In this document: positions 55,568-64,000 of the stretch, piece after piece
How the letters are laid out: each line of letters begins with the position of its first letter
Position numbering within the stretch: the first letter of the stretch is position 1
Assembly: GCF_030397575.1 (NCBI RefSeq)
Contig: NZ_JAPNXS010000003.1
Span: 295,867-359,866, forward strand
DNA: 64,000 nt
Source of the DNA: Psychromonas sp. 14N.309.X.WAT.B.A12
GTDB taxonomy: Bacteria > Pseudomonadota > Gammaproteobacteria > Enterobacterales > Psychromonadaceae
Direction: 5' to 3'
Position numbers and translations under genes: made by a program
Notes under the pieces: generated by a model
Database searches by the model: none
Told to the model about the DNA's origin: nothing
What the model saw: the letters and a program-made list of their open reading frames with translations, nothing else

Positions 55568-56359
55568 ATGATGAAACATTCCCTATCTAAATTATCCCTG
55601 ATTGGTAGTTCCCTGTTACTCACTGCCTGTGTGACTTCTTCGCCGACTGGGCGTAATCAAGTTTTGTTATTTGATGGTTCGGAAATGGCAACATTGGGAG
55701 CTAATTCCTTTGAAGAAATAAAAAAACAGGAAACCATTAATCAAGACCCTGCTGTTAATGCCTATGTCCAGTGTGTGAGTAAGCAGATAACCGATACTTT
55801 GGGGGCCCAACCTGATTTTGATGAATGGGAAGTAGTGGTTTTCGACAGTGAACAGGTTAATGCCTTTGCTTTACCTGGTGGAAAAATCGGTGTCTACACA
55901 GGGTTGTTATCTGTGGCCAAAACTCAGGATCAGCTTGCGACAGTAATTGGCCATGAAATAGCTCATGTACAAGCAAATCATTCTAATGAACGTTTATCCT
56001 CAAGCCAAATAACAGGTATTGGAACCTCTGCTATTGGCGTTGCTGTTAGCGGCAGTGAATACTCAGAAATAGGCTTAGCAGCATTAGGTTTAGGCGTTCA
56101 ATATGGCATTACTATGCCTTATGGAAGAGCTCAAGAGTCGGAAGCAGATATTGTAGGTTTACACTTAATGAGCGAAGCGGGTTTTGACCCATTACAAAGT
56201 GTAGAGTTATGGAAGAATATGGCCATTGCGTCGGGTGGGGCAGAACCGATGGAGTTTTTATCAACCCATCCTTCAAATACAACTCGCATTAATGATTTAC
56301 AAAGTGAATTGAAGAATCTTAAACAAACGAGTTTTGAAGCGCCTAACTGTCGTGCTTAA
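55568..56359 (+). CDS. M48 family metalloprotease, lipoprotein
   Basis: 263 residues with TGGAG before the ATG. Signal peptide with lipobox L-L-L-T-A-C at about residues 17-22, so the mature protein is lipid-anchored at Cys22, then a P-T-G-R-N-Q motif common in this group. The zinc motif H-E-I-A-H lies near residue 128, with the third ligand Glu in E-S-E-A-D near 190 and a C-terminal S-T-H-P-S block. It resembles E. coli LoiP and related periplasmic quality-control peptidases. Single gene with its own terminator. Confidence 0.9.
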   Translation: MMKHSLSKLSLIGSSLLLTACVTSSPTGRNQVLLFDGSEMATLGANSFEEIKKQETINQDPAVNAYVQCVSKQITDTLGAQPDFDEWEVVVFDSEQVNAFALPGGKIGVYTGLLSVAKTQDQLATVIGHEIAHVQANHSNERLSSSQITGIGTSAIGVAVSGSEYSEIGLAALGLGVQYGITMPYGRAQESEADIVGLHLMSEAGFDPLQSVELWKNMAIASGGAEPMEFLSTHPSNTTRINDLQSELKNLKQTSFEAPNCRA

Positions 56360-56383
56360 TGACACTTGTAGTGTAATGCAAAC

Positions 56384-56415
56384 AAAAATGCCGAATCAAT
56401 TGATTCGGCATTTTT
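56384..56415. terminator. Bidirectional terminator between the M48 and pntB genes
   Basis: AAAAATGCCGAATCAA with its exact complement TTGATTCGGCATTTTT, a 16-base perfect inverted repeat with A and T tracts on both sides. Confidence 0.93.
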
Positions 56416-56430
56416 AATTAAAACGTTAAA

Positions 56431-57801
56431 TTAAAGGTTAGATAGAATTGCATCTACCGATGCTTTTGCATCACCTAATAACATTTCAGAGTTCTCATTA
56501 AAGAACAGTGGGTTTTGTACGCCAGCGTAACCAGCACCCATCGAACGTTTAAAGACAACTACTTTTTCAGCTTCCCAAACATTAAGCACTGGCATACCTG
56601 AAATCGGTGTACCTGGCTCATTTGCTGCAGGGTTAACGGTATCATTTGCACCAATAACTAATACTACATCAGTTTCAGGGAAATCTTCGTTGATTTCATC
56701 CATCTCTAATACAATATCGTAAGGTACTTTTGATTCAGCAAGTAATACATTCATGTGGCCTGGTAAACGACCTGCAACTGGGTGAATACCAAAACGTACG
56801 TTTTTGCCTTTAGCACGTAATTGTTTAGTAATTTCAGCAACAGGATATTGTGCTTGTGCAACAGCCATACCGTAACCCGGTACGATGATGATGTTTTTAG
56901 CCGCTTTTAAAGACTCTGCAACTTGTTGTGCCGTTGTTTCTGTATGCTCACCGTACTCTTGGTCGCCTTGTGCAAATTCTTCGTTACCAAAACCACCTAA
57001 GATTACGCTTACAAATGAACGGTTCATTGCTTTACACATGATGTAAGAAAGAATCGCACCACTTGAACCTACTAAAGCACCTGTGATGATCAGTAAGTCA
57101 TTTGCTAGCATGAAACCAGTTGCTGCCGCAGCCCAACCCGAGTAAGAGTTAAGCATTGATACTACTACTGGCATATCTGCACCACCAATAGAAGCCACTA
57201 AATGCCAACCGAATGCTAAAGCAATTACAGTCATAATGATAAGTGCTGTTAAGCCTAAATCACCGCTAACAAAAGCAACTAATAGAAGTGCTGCTGCAGT
57301 TACTGCTGCAATGTTGATCCAGTTTTTACCAGGTAGAGATAGTGCTGCACTGTTTACTTTACCGCTTAGTTTACCGTATGCAACGATAGAACCAGTGAAA
57401 GTAACTGCACCAATAAAGATACCTAAGAACACTTCAACATCGTGAATAGTTTGCGCAGCTGGTGCTAAAACAGCATGATCTAAGTATGAGTTGAAACCAA
57501 TGAAGGTTGCAGCCAAACCAACGAAGCTGTGTAAAATAGCGATTAGCTCAGGCATTGAAGTCATTTCAACTTTTAATGCTAAACGTACACCGATACCAGC
57601 ACCAACAGCCATTGCGATAGTGATGTAACCTAAGCCACTCACTTGTGAGCTAGCAATAGTTGCACCGATCGCGATGACCATACCGATAATACCGAATAGG
57701 TTACCGCGTTTTGCACTTTCTTGGCTGCTTAAGCCGTTAAGGCTACCAATGAATAGGATAGCCGAGATGATGTACGCAGCTGTAATTAATCCTTGAGACA
57801 T
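56431..57801 (-). CDS. pntB: NAD(P) transhydrogenase, beta subunit
   Basis: 456 residues (E. coli PntB 462). The N-terminal part (about 1-270) has nine membrane segments of the proton channel; the C-terminal domain III (about 285-456) binds NADP(H), with [11 protein letters not shown] near residue 297, [12 protein letters not shown] near 334, and [10 protein letters not shown] near 375. With PntA it couples hydride transfer between NADH and NADP to proton flow, supplying NADPH. AGGATA precedes the ATG, and the pntA stop is two bases before its start. Confidence 0.96.
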   Translation of the reverse strand: MSQGLITAAYIISAILFIGSLNGLSSQESAKRGNLFGIIGMVIAIGATIASSQVSGLGYITIAMAVGAGIGVRLALKVEMTSMPELIAILHSFVGLAATFIGFNSYLDHAVLAPAAQTIHDVEVFLGIFIGAVTFTGSIVAYGKLSGKVNSAALSLPGKNWINIAAVTAAALLLVAFVSGDLGLTALIIMTVIALAFGWHLVASIGGADMPVVVSMLNSYSGWAAAATGFMLANDLLIITGALVGSSGAILSYIMCKAMNRSFVSVILGGFGNEEFAQGDQEYGEHTETTAQQVAESLKAAKNIIIVPGYGMAVAQAQYPVAEITKQLRAKGKNVRFGIHPVAGRLPGHMNVLLAESKVPYDIVLEMDEINEDFPETDVVLVIGANDTVNPAANEPGTPISGMPVLNVWEAEKVVVFKRSMGAGYAGVQNPLFFNENSEMLLGDAKASVDAILSNL

Positions 57802-57803
57802 GT

Positions 57804-59345
57804 TTATTTATCCTTCTGGAACATTTTCAACATACGGTGTGTAACGGTAAAGCCGCCCACTATGTTGATGGTTGCAATAAGAATTGCAATCGTTGAAAGA
57901 GCTGTGACCACGTTATTGTCACTACCAACTTGCAGTAGTGCACCGATAATGATGATGCCACTGATTGCGTTTGTTACACTCATTAAAGGTGTATGTAGTG
58001 AATGTGCAACATTCCAAACTACACCGTAACCAACAATACATGCCAGTATAAATACAGTGAAGTGTGCTAGGAAGTCTGTTGGTGCAACACTTGCTAACCA
58101 ACCAAATAGACCAGCAGCAACAACAGCAGCAGCAGGTTTAATCCATTTGTTTGGTTCTTTTTCTTCTACAACTTCTTCTACTTTTTCTTCCGCTTTTGGC
58201 GTAGGTGCAGCACTTACGTTAATTGCTGGTGGTGGCCAAGAAATTTCACCTTCTTTAACAACCGTTGCGCCACGGATAACTTCATCTTCGAAGTCGATGT
58301 CAATTTGACCATCTTTGTTTTTACAAAGCAGTTTCATCAAGTTAACTAGGTTTGTTGCGTATAGTTGGCTTGATTGTGTTGGTAAACGACTTGGTAAGTC
58401 GGTGTAACCTATGATTTTAACGCCATTTTCAGTTTCAAACACTTGGTCTTTTACTGTTAATGCTGCGTTACCGCCAGCCGCTGCTGCTAAATCAACGATA
58501 ACACTACCTGGTTTCATTGATTTGATCATGTCTTCAGAAATGATCTTAGGCGCTGGTTTACCTGGAATAAGTGCTGTTGTAATGATGATATCAACATCTT
58601 TAGCTTGCTCAGCCATCATTTCAGCTTGCGCTTTTTGATAACCTTCACTCATTGTTTTAGCGTAACCAGTGGTACTTACTTCTGTTTCCTCAACGTAATC
58701 TACTTCAAGGAATTCACCGCCCATACTTTCAATTTGTTCTTTTACTTCAGGGCGAGTATCGAATGCTCGAACGATTGCGCCTAGACTACCAGCAGCACCA
58801 AGTGCAGCTAGACCGGCAACACCAGCACCAACGATCAACACTTTAGCTGGTGGAACTTTACCCGCAGCAGTGATTTGACCTGTGAAGAAACGACCGAATT
58901 GGTTCGCAGCTTCAATAACAGCACGGTAACCTGCAATATTAGCCATTGAACTAAGCGCATCTAATGCCTGCGCACGAGAAGTACGAGGAACACTATCCAT
59001 CGCGATAACGCTGATCTTTTTAGCTTCTAGTTGTTTTAATAGTTCTGGATTTTGAGCTGGCCAAATAAAGCTAACTAATGTTGCGCCTTCTTTGATTAAT
59101 TGAATTTCTGCTTGAGTCGGAGCATTAACTTTAAAGATAATATCTGATTGTAAGACAGCTTCAGCTTCAGTGCTAATTTCAGCACCCGCTTCTTGGTAAG
59201 ATGAATCAGAAAAGCTTGCCGCTGATCCTGCGTTTTGTTCTACAAGAAAGGTGAAACCTTGTTTAATTAATAGTGCAACAGTACTAGGTGTTGCCGCTAC
59301 GCGGTTTTCATTTTCTTGGATCTCTCTAGGTATACCTATCTGCAT
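57804..59345 (-). CDS. pntA: NAD(P) transhydrogenase, alpha subunit
   Basis: 513 residues (E. coli 510). Domain I (1-375) binds NAD(H): [11 protein letters not shown] near the N-terminus, [13 protein letters not shown] near residue 165, and [10 protein letters not shown] near 318. A Glu/Val/Lys-rich linker (about 385-412) leads to four C-terminal membrane segments. GGAAT lies upstream of the ATG. First gene of pntAB, with a hairpin 57-100 bases upstream. Confidence 0.96.
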   Translation of the reverse strand: MQIGIPREIQENENRVAATPSTVALLIKQGFTFLVEQNAGSAASFSDSSYQEAGAEISTEAEAVLQSDIIFKVNAPTQAEIQLIKEGATLVSFIWPAQNPELLKQLEAKKISVIAMDSVPRTSRAQALDALSSMANIAGYRAVIEAANQFGRFFTGQITAAGKVPPAKVLIVGAGVAGLAALGAAGSLGAIVRAFDTRPEVKEQIESMGGEFLEVDYVEETEVSTTGYAKTMSEGYQKAQAEMMAEQAKDVDIIITTALIPGKPAPKIISEDMIKSMKPGSVIVDLAAAAGGNAALTVKDQVFETENGVKIIGYTDLPSRLPTQSSQLYATNLVNLMKLLCKNKDGQIDIDFEDEVIRGATVVKEGEISWPPPAINVSAAPTPKAEEKVEEVVEEKEPNKWIKPAAAVVAAGLFGWLASVAPTDFLAHFTVFILACIVGYGVVWNVAHSLHTPLMSVTNAISGIIIIGALLQVGSDNNVVTALSTIAILIATINIVGGFTVTHRMLKMFQKDK

Positions 59346-59402
59346 AGTAATTCCATGATCGCTTATTGTTAAAGATTGTTATCGAAGTTTATTTTGGGTG
59401 TC

Positions 59403-59446
59403 ATTTAAAAAATGCAGCTGACACAAATCACCTGCATTTTTTAAAT
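59403..59446. terminator. Terminator-shaped hairpin upstream of pntA
   Basis: ATTTAAAAAATGCAG and CTGCATTTTTTAAAT pair around a 14-base loop, giving U-rich flanks on both strands. It lies in the 360-base gap 59346-59705, about 260 bases past the rluA stop and 58 bases before the pntA start. It may end rluA transcription or be an attenuator in the pntA leader. The rest of the gap holds nothing else recognisable. Confidence 0.65.
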
Positions 59447-59705
59447 AGCGCTAACACCACAAAGCCAAGATAACGCGTTTGATTGTTTTATAAACTTGTC
59501 GATTAATTGTGTATTACGACAATTTTCAGCAAGTTAAAGCTTAGTGAAAAATAAGGGCGAACGCTACCATTTTAAGGTTCTTTACATAGTTTTTATGCAA
59601 CATAAAGGTTACTTAATATAACCATTGATAATAAGCAACCTTAATTGTAAATCTAATGTTAATAAATAAAGGCAAAAGGTTAATTTTCATGTTTGTTTGT
59701 TAAAT

Positions 59706-60368
59706 TTATAAAAAAGGTGGCGGGCATTCAAAACTAACACGTAATTCTGTAGAGGGGTGAGTAATAGTGATGCTCGCAGCATGTAATGCTAAGCGATTTG
59801 GTGAATATTGTTTACCAAATTCAGTCGCATAGAACTCGTCGCCAACAATAGAATGACCTAATTGTTGCATATGTACACGTAACTGATGAGTTCTCCCTGT
59901 TAACGGAGTTAATTTGACTAGGGTAGTTTGTTTTTCTCTTTTAACCACTTGCCATTCAGTTTGGGAGCTTTTTCCTTGTTCAAAGTCAACGATTTGACGA
60001 GGCCTATTTTCCCAATCACAACGTAAAGGTAAGTCGATTAATCCACTGTCTTCTTTAATAATCCCTTCAACGCGTGCAAAGTAGGTTTTATCGATGACTT
60101 TTTGTTGAAACTGACGTCCCATGTGGCTTTGTGCTGATTTGCGTAAAGCTAAGATAATAATGCCAGAAGTGGCCATATCCAATCTGTGTACAACACAAGC
60201 TTCAGGCCATACACGCAATACTCGTAATGCCAAACTGTCTTTATGCCAAGGGTCTCTACCTGGAACGCTTAATAATCCAGAAGGCTTATTTAATACAACA
60301 ATATCCTGATCCTGATGAATAATATTTAAATAAGGGGACATTGGTGGGTTATAGACAAAATTTGGCAT
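59706..60368 (-). CDS. rluA: Dual-specificity pseudouridine synthase RluA
   Basis: 220 residues (E. coli RluA 219), no S4 domain. The opening N-Y/F-x-Y-N-P-P and N-K-P-S-G-L-L-S-V-P-G-R near residue 28 match RluA, and the catalytic Asp is in V-H-R-L-D-M-A-T-S-G near residue 63. R-T-H-Q-L-R-V-H-M closes the core. RluA modifies 23S rRNA U746 and tRNA U32 in E. coli. It follows rapA on the same strand with 73 bases between, the same order as in E. coli. Confidence 0.93.
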   Translation of the reverse strand: MPNFVYNPPMSPYLNIIHQDQDIVVLNKPSGLLSVPGRDPWHKDSLALRVLRVWPEACVVHRLDMATSGIIILALRKSAQSHMGRQFQQKVIDKTYFARVEGIIKEDSGLIDLPLRCDWENRPRQIVDFEQGKSSQTEWQVVKREKQTTLVKLTPLTGRTHQLRVHMQQLGHSIVGDEFYATEFGKQYSPNRLALHAASITITHPSTELRVSFECPPPFL

Positions 60369-60394
60369 AAATAGTTACCGTTGTAGTGAACTGT

Positions 60395-60426
60395 AAAAGG
60401 CTACCAGAAAATTCTAATAGCCTTTA
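60395..60426 (-). terminator. Weak terminator between rapA and rluA
   Basis: AAAGGCTA and TAGCCTTT pair around about 14 bases; the T tract on the minus strand is short (TTTTAC). Read-through from rapA into rluA is likely. Confidence 0.5.
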
Positions 60427-60441
60427 TTTGTTGATATTAGA

Positions 60442-63354
60442 TTATGTATGAGTAGAAACGATGAAACGGATTGCATCTAATTTCAGTTGTGTATTATCTA
60501 AAATCTGCTCGAAGTTACTTTGTTGATCACGAATATGTTGGATCTCTTCTTCACGAATATTAGGGTTAACAGCTTTTAATGCTAATAAACGATCTCTTTC
60601 TTGTTGTAGCGTATGTTGCATATTTTGTTTCGCTTCATCAAGAATGTCTGCCATTAACGTTTGTGCGGTAGGCAGAGATTGCTTAATTAGTTGATGGATT
60701 AGGGCTTGAGAAGCATTCGCTACTTTACGACTAATATGGCGATTGATTGGGGTTAACTGGCGATCAAAGCTATCAAAAGTTACATTTTCACCCAAGTTTT
60801 TAGCATTTTTGTCTAATAACAGGCGGATTGGTGTTGTTGGCAAGAAGCGACTTAATTGTGCATTATCAGTATTTAGTGCTTCAACAACATAGATTAACTC
60901 AAGGAATGTTGAGGCTGCTGGTAATGAGTTATTTTTTAAGATGGCAACAGAAGTCGTACCGGTATCTGAGCTTAATACCATCTCCATACCATGGCTGATT
61001 AATGGGTGTTCCCAAGTTAAGTAGGAGACATCGTCGCGACTTAATGCTGTTTGGCGGTCAAATGTCACTGTAACGCCTTCTTCTGGTAAGCCTGGGTAAT
61101 CACTTGCCAACATATTACTAGTAGGTTTTAAGATTAAGCACTGATCGCTGCTGTCTTCTTGTTGCACGCCTAACACATCAAACATCTGTAGTGCAAAACC
61201 AGTGAAGTGCGGTAATTGATCAATTTCTGTTATGTCATCAAGCAAATTACTATTTTGTAAAACACCACTAGAGTTAATTTCTAATAACTTATCTCTACCT
61301 TGTTCTAAGTTAGCTTTAAGTTCTGAGTTTAATGCAGCAGTACGTTTGATTAATTGACCTAGTTGATCTTGGGCGTTATCGCCGGTAGCTAATAAATTAA
61401 TTAGTTCATCTTTCACTGATTCATAGACAGTATGTCCAGTAGGGGTGGTTTGTGTGAAAGCAGATAGACCTTGTTCATACCATTGTTGTAAAAACTCCTG
61501 AGAGGTGTCTTTAAGATAAGGGGTGTAAATTTGGATATCACAACGCTGTCCAATACGATCTAAACGTCCAATACGCTGCTCAAGCAGATCTGGGTTAATT
61601 GGAAGATCGAATAAGACTAGGTGGTGAGAAAACTGGAAGTTACGACCTTCAGAACCAATCTCAGAACAAACCATAACCTGTGCACCATCTTCTACTTGTG
61701 CAAAATATGCTGCCGCTTTATCACGCTCAATGAGCGATAAGCCTTCGTGGAAAACAGCTGCTTTGATCGCTTCACGTGTACGTAATGCTTCTTCAATTGC
61801 TAAAGCTGTTTGAGCTTGAGCGGCAATGATCAGAATTTTTTCATTTTTATTCTGTTGTACAAGGTCAATGATCCAGCTGATACGTGGATCAAAAGCACAC
61901 CAAGAATTATCTGTAGATGCTTCAAATGCTTGATAGATTTGCTCTGGGTAAAGTGCAGAGAATGCTTGTTGCTCCAAATTACCAACAGGCATCATTTTTG
62001 ATACCTTCAGTGCTGTTTTATATTGTTCTGGTAACGTTAACGCGACTGATTTCAATAAACGTTTAGGAAAGCCTTTAATCGCAGAACGGGTATTTCTGAA
62101 TAATAAACGGCCTGTACCATGTCTATCTAGTAAGCCACGGATCAATTCACGTTGTGCCACTTGTTGCTGCTCTGGGTCAACGGTAATATCTGAAATGGTT
62201 TTAAGTAGTGGCTCTACATCTTGTTCTGATAAAAGTTCAGTAATACTGTTTTTGGCTTCATCTGTTAAGAACTTACCATCAAGTAGCTGGTTAACAGCTT
62301 CAACAACGGGTTTATAACCTGCTTCTTCGTTTACAAAAGCTTGGTAATCATAAAAACGATTTGGATCAAGTAAACGTAAACGTGCGAAATGACTTTCGTG
62401 GCCTAATTGATCTGGTGTTGCCGTCAACAATAATACACCTGGAACTTCATTTGCTAACTTTTCAATTGCATTATATTGTGGACTTGGCTTTTCTTTATCC
62501 CAAATTAAATGATGTGCTTCATCTACAATCATCAGATCCCAAGTTGCTAGCAGTGCATTTTTTAAATGCTTTTGTTTACGAAGTAGATCAATACTGCATA
62601 AAACAAGTTGCTCAGTATCAAAAGGGTTAACTGCATCTAAATAAGCTTCCTCACAACGTGATTCGTCAAAAATACTAAAGTGCAAGTTAAAGCGACGTAG
62701 CATTTCTACTAGCCATTGATGCTGTAAATTTTCAGGTAAAACAATCAATACACGTTTAGCACGACCGGTAATTAATTGTTGATGCATAATCAGGCCTGCT
62801 TCAATAGTTTTACCTAATCCCACTTCATCTGCTAATAAAATACGTGGAGCATGGCGTTGACCTACTTCTTCCGCAATATAAAACTGATGCGGAATAAGGT
62901 CGACACGTGCACCTAATAAACCACGTAAATGAGAACGTTGTTGTTCATGCTGATTTAATAAAGATTTATAACGTAATACAAAGCGATCAAACTTATCAAT
63001 TTGACCTGCAAATAATTTATCTTGAGGTTTATTAAACTTAATAAAGTTATTAAGAAAGGTTTCTCTTAACTGGGTTTCTTCACCGGTATCTTTACGTGTA
63101 CCGATATAAGTAATGATATTTTCGTTTTCTTCTATATCTGTTACTAATAAAGACCAATCAGCATGGCTTAATACTTCATCTCCAATATTGAAGCGTACAC
63201 GTGTTACTGGTGCTTCTTCTATCGAATAAAGGCGTTGCTCACCTGAAGCTGCAAATAACAGCGTTAACATACGTCCTTCTATTGCGACTACTGTACCTAA
63301 ACCTAACTCTGATTCAGCGTCACTAATCCAACGCTGGCCTAACGAAAATGTCAT
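60442..63354 (-). CDS. rapA: RNA polymerase-associated Swi2/Snf2 ATPase RapA
   Basis: 970 residues (E. coli RapA 968). N-terminal domain starts F-S-L-G-Q-R-W-I-S-D-A-E-S-E-L-G-L-G-T-V, the RapA signature. Walker A is L-A-D-E-V-G-L-G-K-T near residue 173; the DEAH box I-V-D-E-A-H-H-L near 280; helicase motif V/VI E-I-G-S-E-G-R-N-F-Q and Q-R-I-G-R-L-D-R-I-G-Q near 570-605. It releases stalled RNA polymerase for recycling. The gene diverges from the rRNA-operon promoters about 200-400 bases upstream. First of a rapA-rluA pair. Confidence 0.96.
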   Translation of the reverse strand: MTFSLGQRWISDAESELGLGTVVAIEGRMLTLLFAASGEQRLYSIEEAPVTRVRFNIGDEVLSHADWSLLVTDIEENENIITYIGTRKDTGEETQLRETFLNNFIKFNKPQDKLFAGQIDKFDRFVLRYKSLLNQHEQQRSHLRGLLGARVDLIPHQFYIAEEVGQRHAPRILLADEVGLGKTIEAGLIMHQQLITGRAKRVLIVLPENLQHQWLVEMLRRFNLHFSIFDESRCEEAYLDAVNPFDTEQLVLCSIDLLRKQKHLKNALLATWDLMIVDEAHHLIWDKEKPSPQYNAIEKLANEVPGVLLLTATPDQLGHESHFARLRLLDPNRFYDYQAFVNEEAGYKPVVEAVNQLLDGKFLTDEAKNSITELLSEQDVEPLLKTISDITVDPEQQQVAQRELIRGLLDRHGTGRLLFRNTRSAIKGFPKRLLKSVALTLPEQYKTALKVSKMMPVGNLEQQAFSALYPEQIYQAFEASTDNSWCAFDPRISWIIDLVQQNKNEKILIIAAQAQTALAIEEALRTREAIKAAVFHEGLSLIERDKAAAYFAQVEDGAQVMVCSEIGSEGRNFQFSHHLVLFDLPINPDLLEQRIGRLDRIGQRCDIQIYTPYLKDTSQEFLQQWYEQGLSAFTQTTPTGHTVYESVKDELINLLATGDNAQDQLGQLIKRTAALNSELKANLEQGRDKLLEINSSGVLQNSNLLDDITEIDQLPHFTGFALQMFDVLGVQQEDSSDQCLILKPTSNMLASDYPGLPEEGVTVTFDRQTALSRDDVSYLTWEHPLISHGMEMVLSSDTGTTSVAILKNNSLPAASTFLELIYVVEALNTDNAQLSRFLPTTPIRLLLDKNAKNLGENVTFDSFDRQLTPINRHISRKVANASQALIHQLIKQSLPTAQTLMADILDEAKQNMQHTLQQERDRLLALKAVNPNIREEEIQHIRDQQSNFEQILDNTQLKLDAIRFIVSTHT

Positions 63355-63555
63355 AAAAACTCACTCATTAATTGTAACTAAACAAAACTTAATAGCAGAA
63401 AAGGCGCGTATGTTACCTAAATCCTATTCAAAGGTACTAGTGATAAATCTAATAAATAGATAAAAATAAAAATAGCATATAAATGAAGGATAATAGATGG
63501 TTTGTATGTTAATTAAGCAAACGAATTTAAATTGTAAATAATCGCAATAAAACGC

Positions 63556-63583
63556 TTGCCAATGAGATCTTAATCCCTATAAT
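63556..63583 (+). promoter_or_regulatory. rRNA operon promoter P1 (candidate)
   Basis: TTGCCA at 63556-63561 and a perfect TATAAT at 63578-63583 with a 16-base spacer, followed by a GCGC-rich discriminator typical of stringently controlled promoters. The region from 63355 to 63555 between this and rapA holds no gene. Confidence 0.75.
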
Positions 63584-63746
63584 GCGCACCCACAGACACG
63601 GGACGGAACGCAAGTTACCCAGCGAGTTTGAGAACAAAATAAGGTTAACGATTCAAACTTAGGTTTGAAATTAAGTTTTGCCGAATGGCAATTTTTCATG
63701 TTTTAAAAAGATTAATTATCTTTTTGAAAACATTAAATAAAAGACC

Positions 63747-63774
63747 TTGACATTGTTCGAAAGGCGCGTAATAT
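63747..63774 (+). promoter_or_regulatory. rRNA operon promoter P2 (candidate)
   Basis: TTGACA at 63747-63752 and TAATAT at 63769-63774, 16-base spacer, followed by ACGCCGCC, again a GC-rich discriminator. It is about 190 bases downstream of P1, a tandem arrangement usual for rRNA operons. Confidence 0.85.
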
Positions 63775-63796
63775 ACGCCGCCTAGCCGAAAGGCAC

Positions 63797-63810
63797 GCTC
63801 TTTAACAATT
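63797..63810 (+). promoter_or_regulatory. rRNA leader boxA antitermination site
   Basis: CGCTCTTTAACAAT matches the boxA consensus TGCTCTTTAACA. The following 190 bases look like the 16S leader, but the 16S gene itself is not reached before the window ends at 64000. Confidence 0.85.
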
Positions 63811-64000
63811 TAATCAAACAATCTGTGTGAGCACTTATTGTTGATGTGATTTCAAAAAAATCAAAGTCCTACTTGTTAGGCAACATCAATAGAAGTGACA
63901 CACGAATTAATTCATTAATTCAGAATAACATTGTACTTAGGTACATAGTTTTAGTCAGTAATATTGAGTCGCAACTTAGGTTGCAAATTAAACTTTAAAT

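Noticed and set aside
1..64000. CRISPR array, prophage, transposase or toxin-antitoxin pair
   Set aside because: No regular direct-repeat array, no phage or transposase genes, and no adjacent small toxin-antitoxin genes were recognised.
63811..64000. Start of the 16S rRNA gene
   Set aside because: The conserved 16S start (AGAGTTTGATC) is not reached; only the leader is present.

Overview
The window reads as a piece of chromosome from a cold-adapted or marine, low-GC gammaproteobacterium. The closest feel is Psychromonas, with Moritella, Colwellia or Vibrio relatives as alternatives. This is inferred from the AT-rich, intron-free, densely coding sequence, from proteins that align by memory with E. 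coli and Vibrio orthologues (FruBKA, AhpCF, PntAB, RapA, PpnN, Xni, Syd, QueF), from conserved gene order, and from an rRNA-operon leader at the right edge. I ran no database search.

Layout. 1-4 kb: the end of a DUF2955 membrane protein, a DUF3465 protein, a GFA-family protein, then a four-gene nickel superoxide dismutase operon (TPR-like protein, His-rich membrane peptide, sodN, maturation protease) behind two Fur-box-like sequences. 4.2-7.6 kb: thiamine ABC transporter thiBPQ. 7.6-12.8 kb: cra divergent from fruBKA with three Cra operators between them, closed by a strong bidirectional terminator. 12.8-16.9 kb: a solitary proB-like kinase, then ahpC and ahpF with an OxyR-type site upstream. 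17.3-22.7 kb: a YqaE/Pmp3 peptide, a tandem pair of DoxX-like membrane proteins, rhlE, ybiT and a decayed membrane-protein gene. 22.7-31.6 kb: U32 protein, chemoreceptor, peroxiredoxin, sfsA, a Fur-boxed 65-aa cysteine-rich protein, an FAD-dependent dehydrogenase and a 2-hydroxyacid dehydrogenase. 31.6-42.7 kb: purine permease, an exported unknown, xni-ppnN, two GGDEF-family genes, queF and syd. 42.8-50.9 kb: delta-class carbonic anhydrase, EamA transporter, RIO kinase, membrane diguanylate cyclase, TerB-like protein, a long AT-rich HAD hydrolase and a GNAT acetyltransferase. 51-64 kb: alpha/beta hydrolase, branched-chain aminotransferase, a LysR/Bcr-type pair, M48 lipoprotein protease, pntAB, rluA-rapA, and promoters plus boxA of an rRNA operon whose 16S gene lies just past the right edge.

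How the genes work together. Two themes recur. The first is redox and metal economy: Ni-SOD under probable Fur control, AhpCF under probable OxyR control, another peroxiredoxin, transhydrogenase, and a second Fur box on a small Cys protein. The second is c-di-GMP: two intact GGEEF cyclases, one with and one without an inhibitory I-site, plus one TPR protein with a degenerate GGDEF domain. Most of the window is ordinary core genome. The less ordinary parts are the two uncharacterised genes in the Ni-SOD operon, the Fur-boxed small protein, the multiply broken gene at about 22.0-22.65 kb, and an intergenic repeat family bounded by the inverted repeat TATACCAATC/GATTGGTATA. I saw no CRISPR array, prophage, transposase or obvious defence system.
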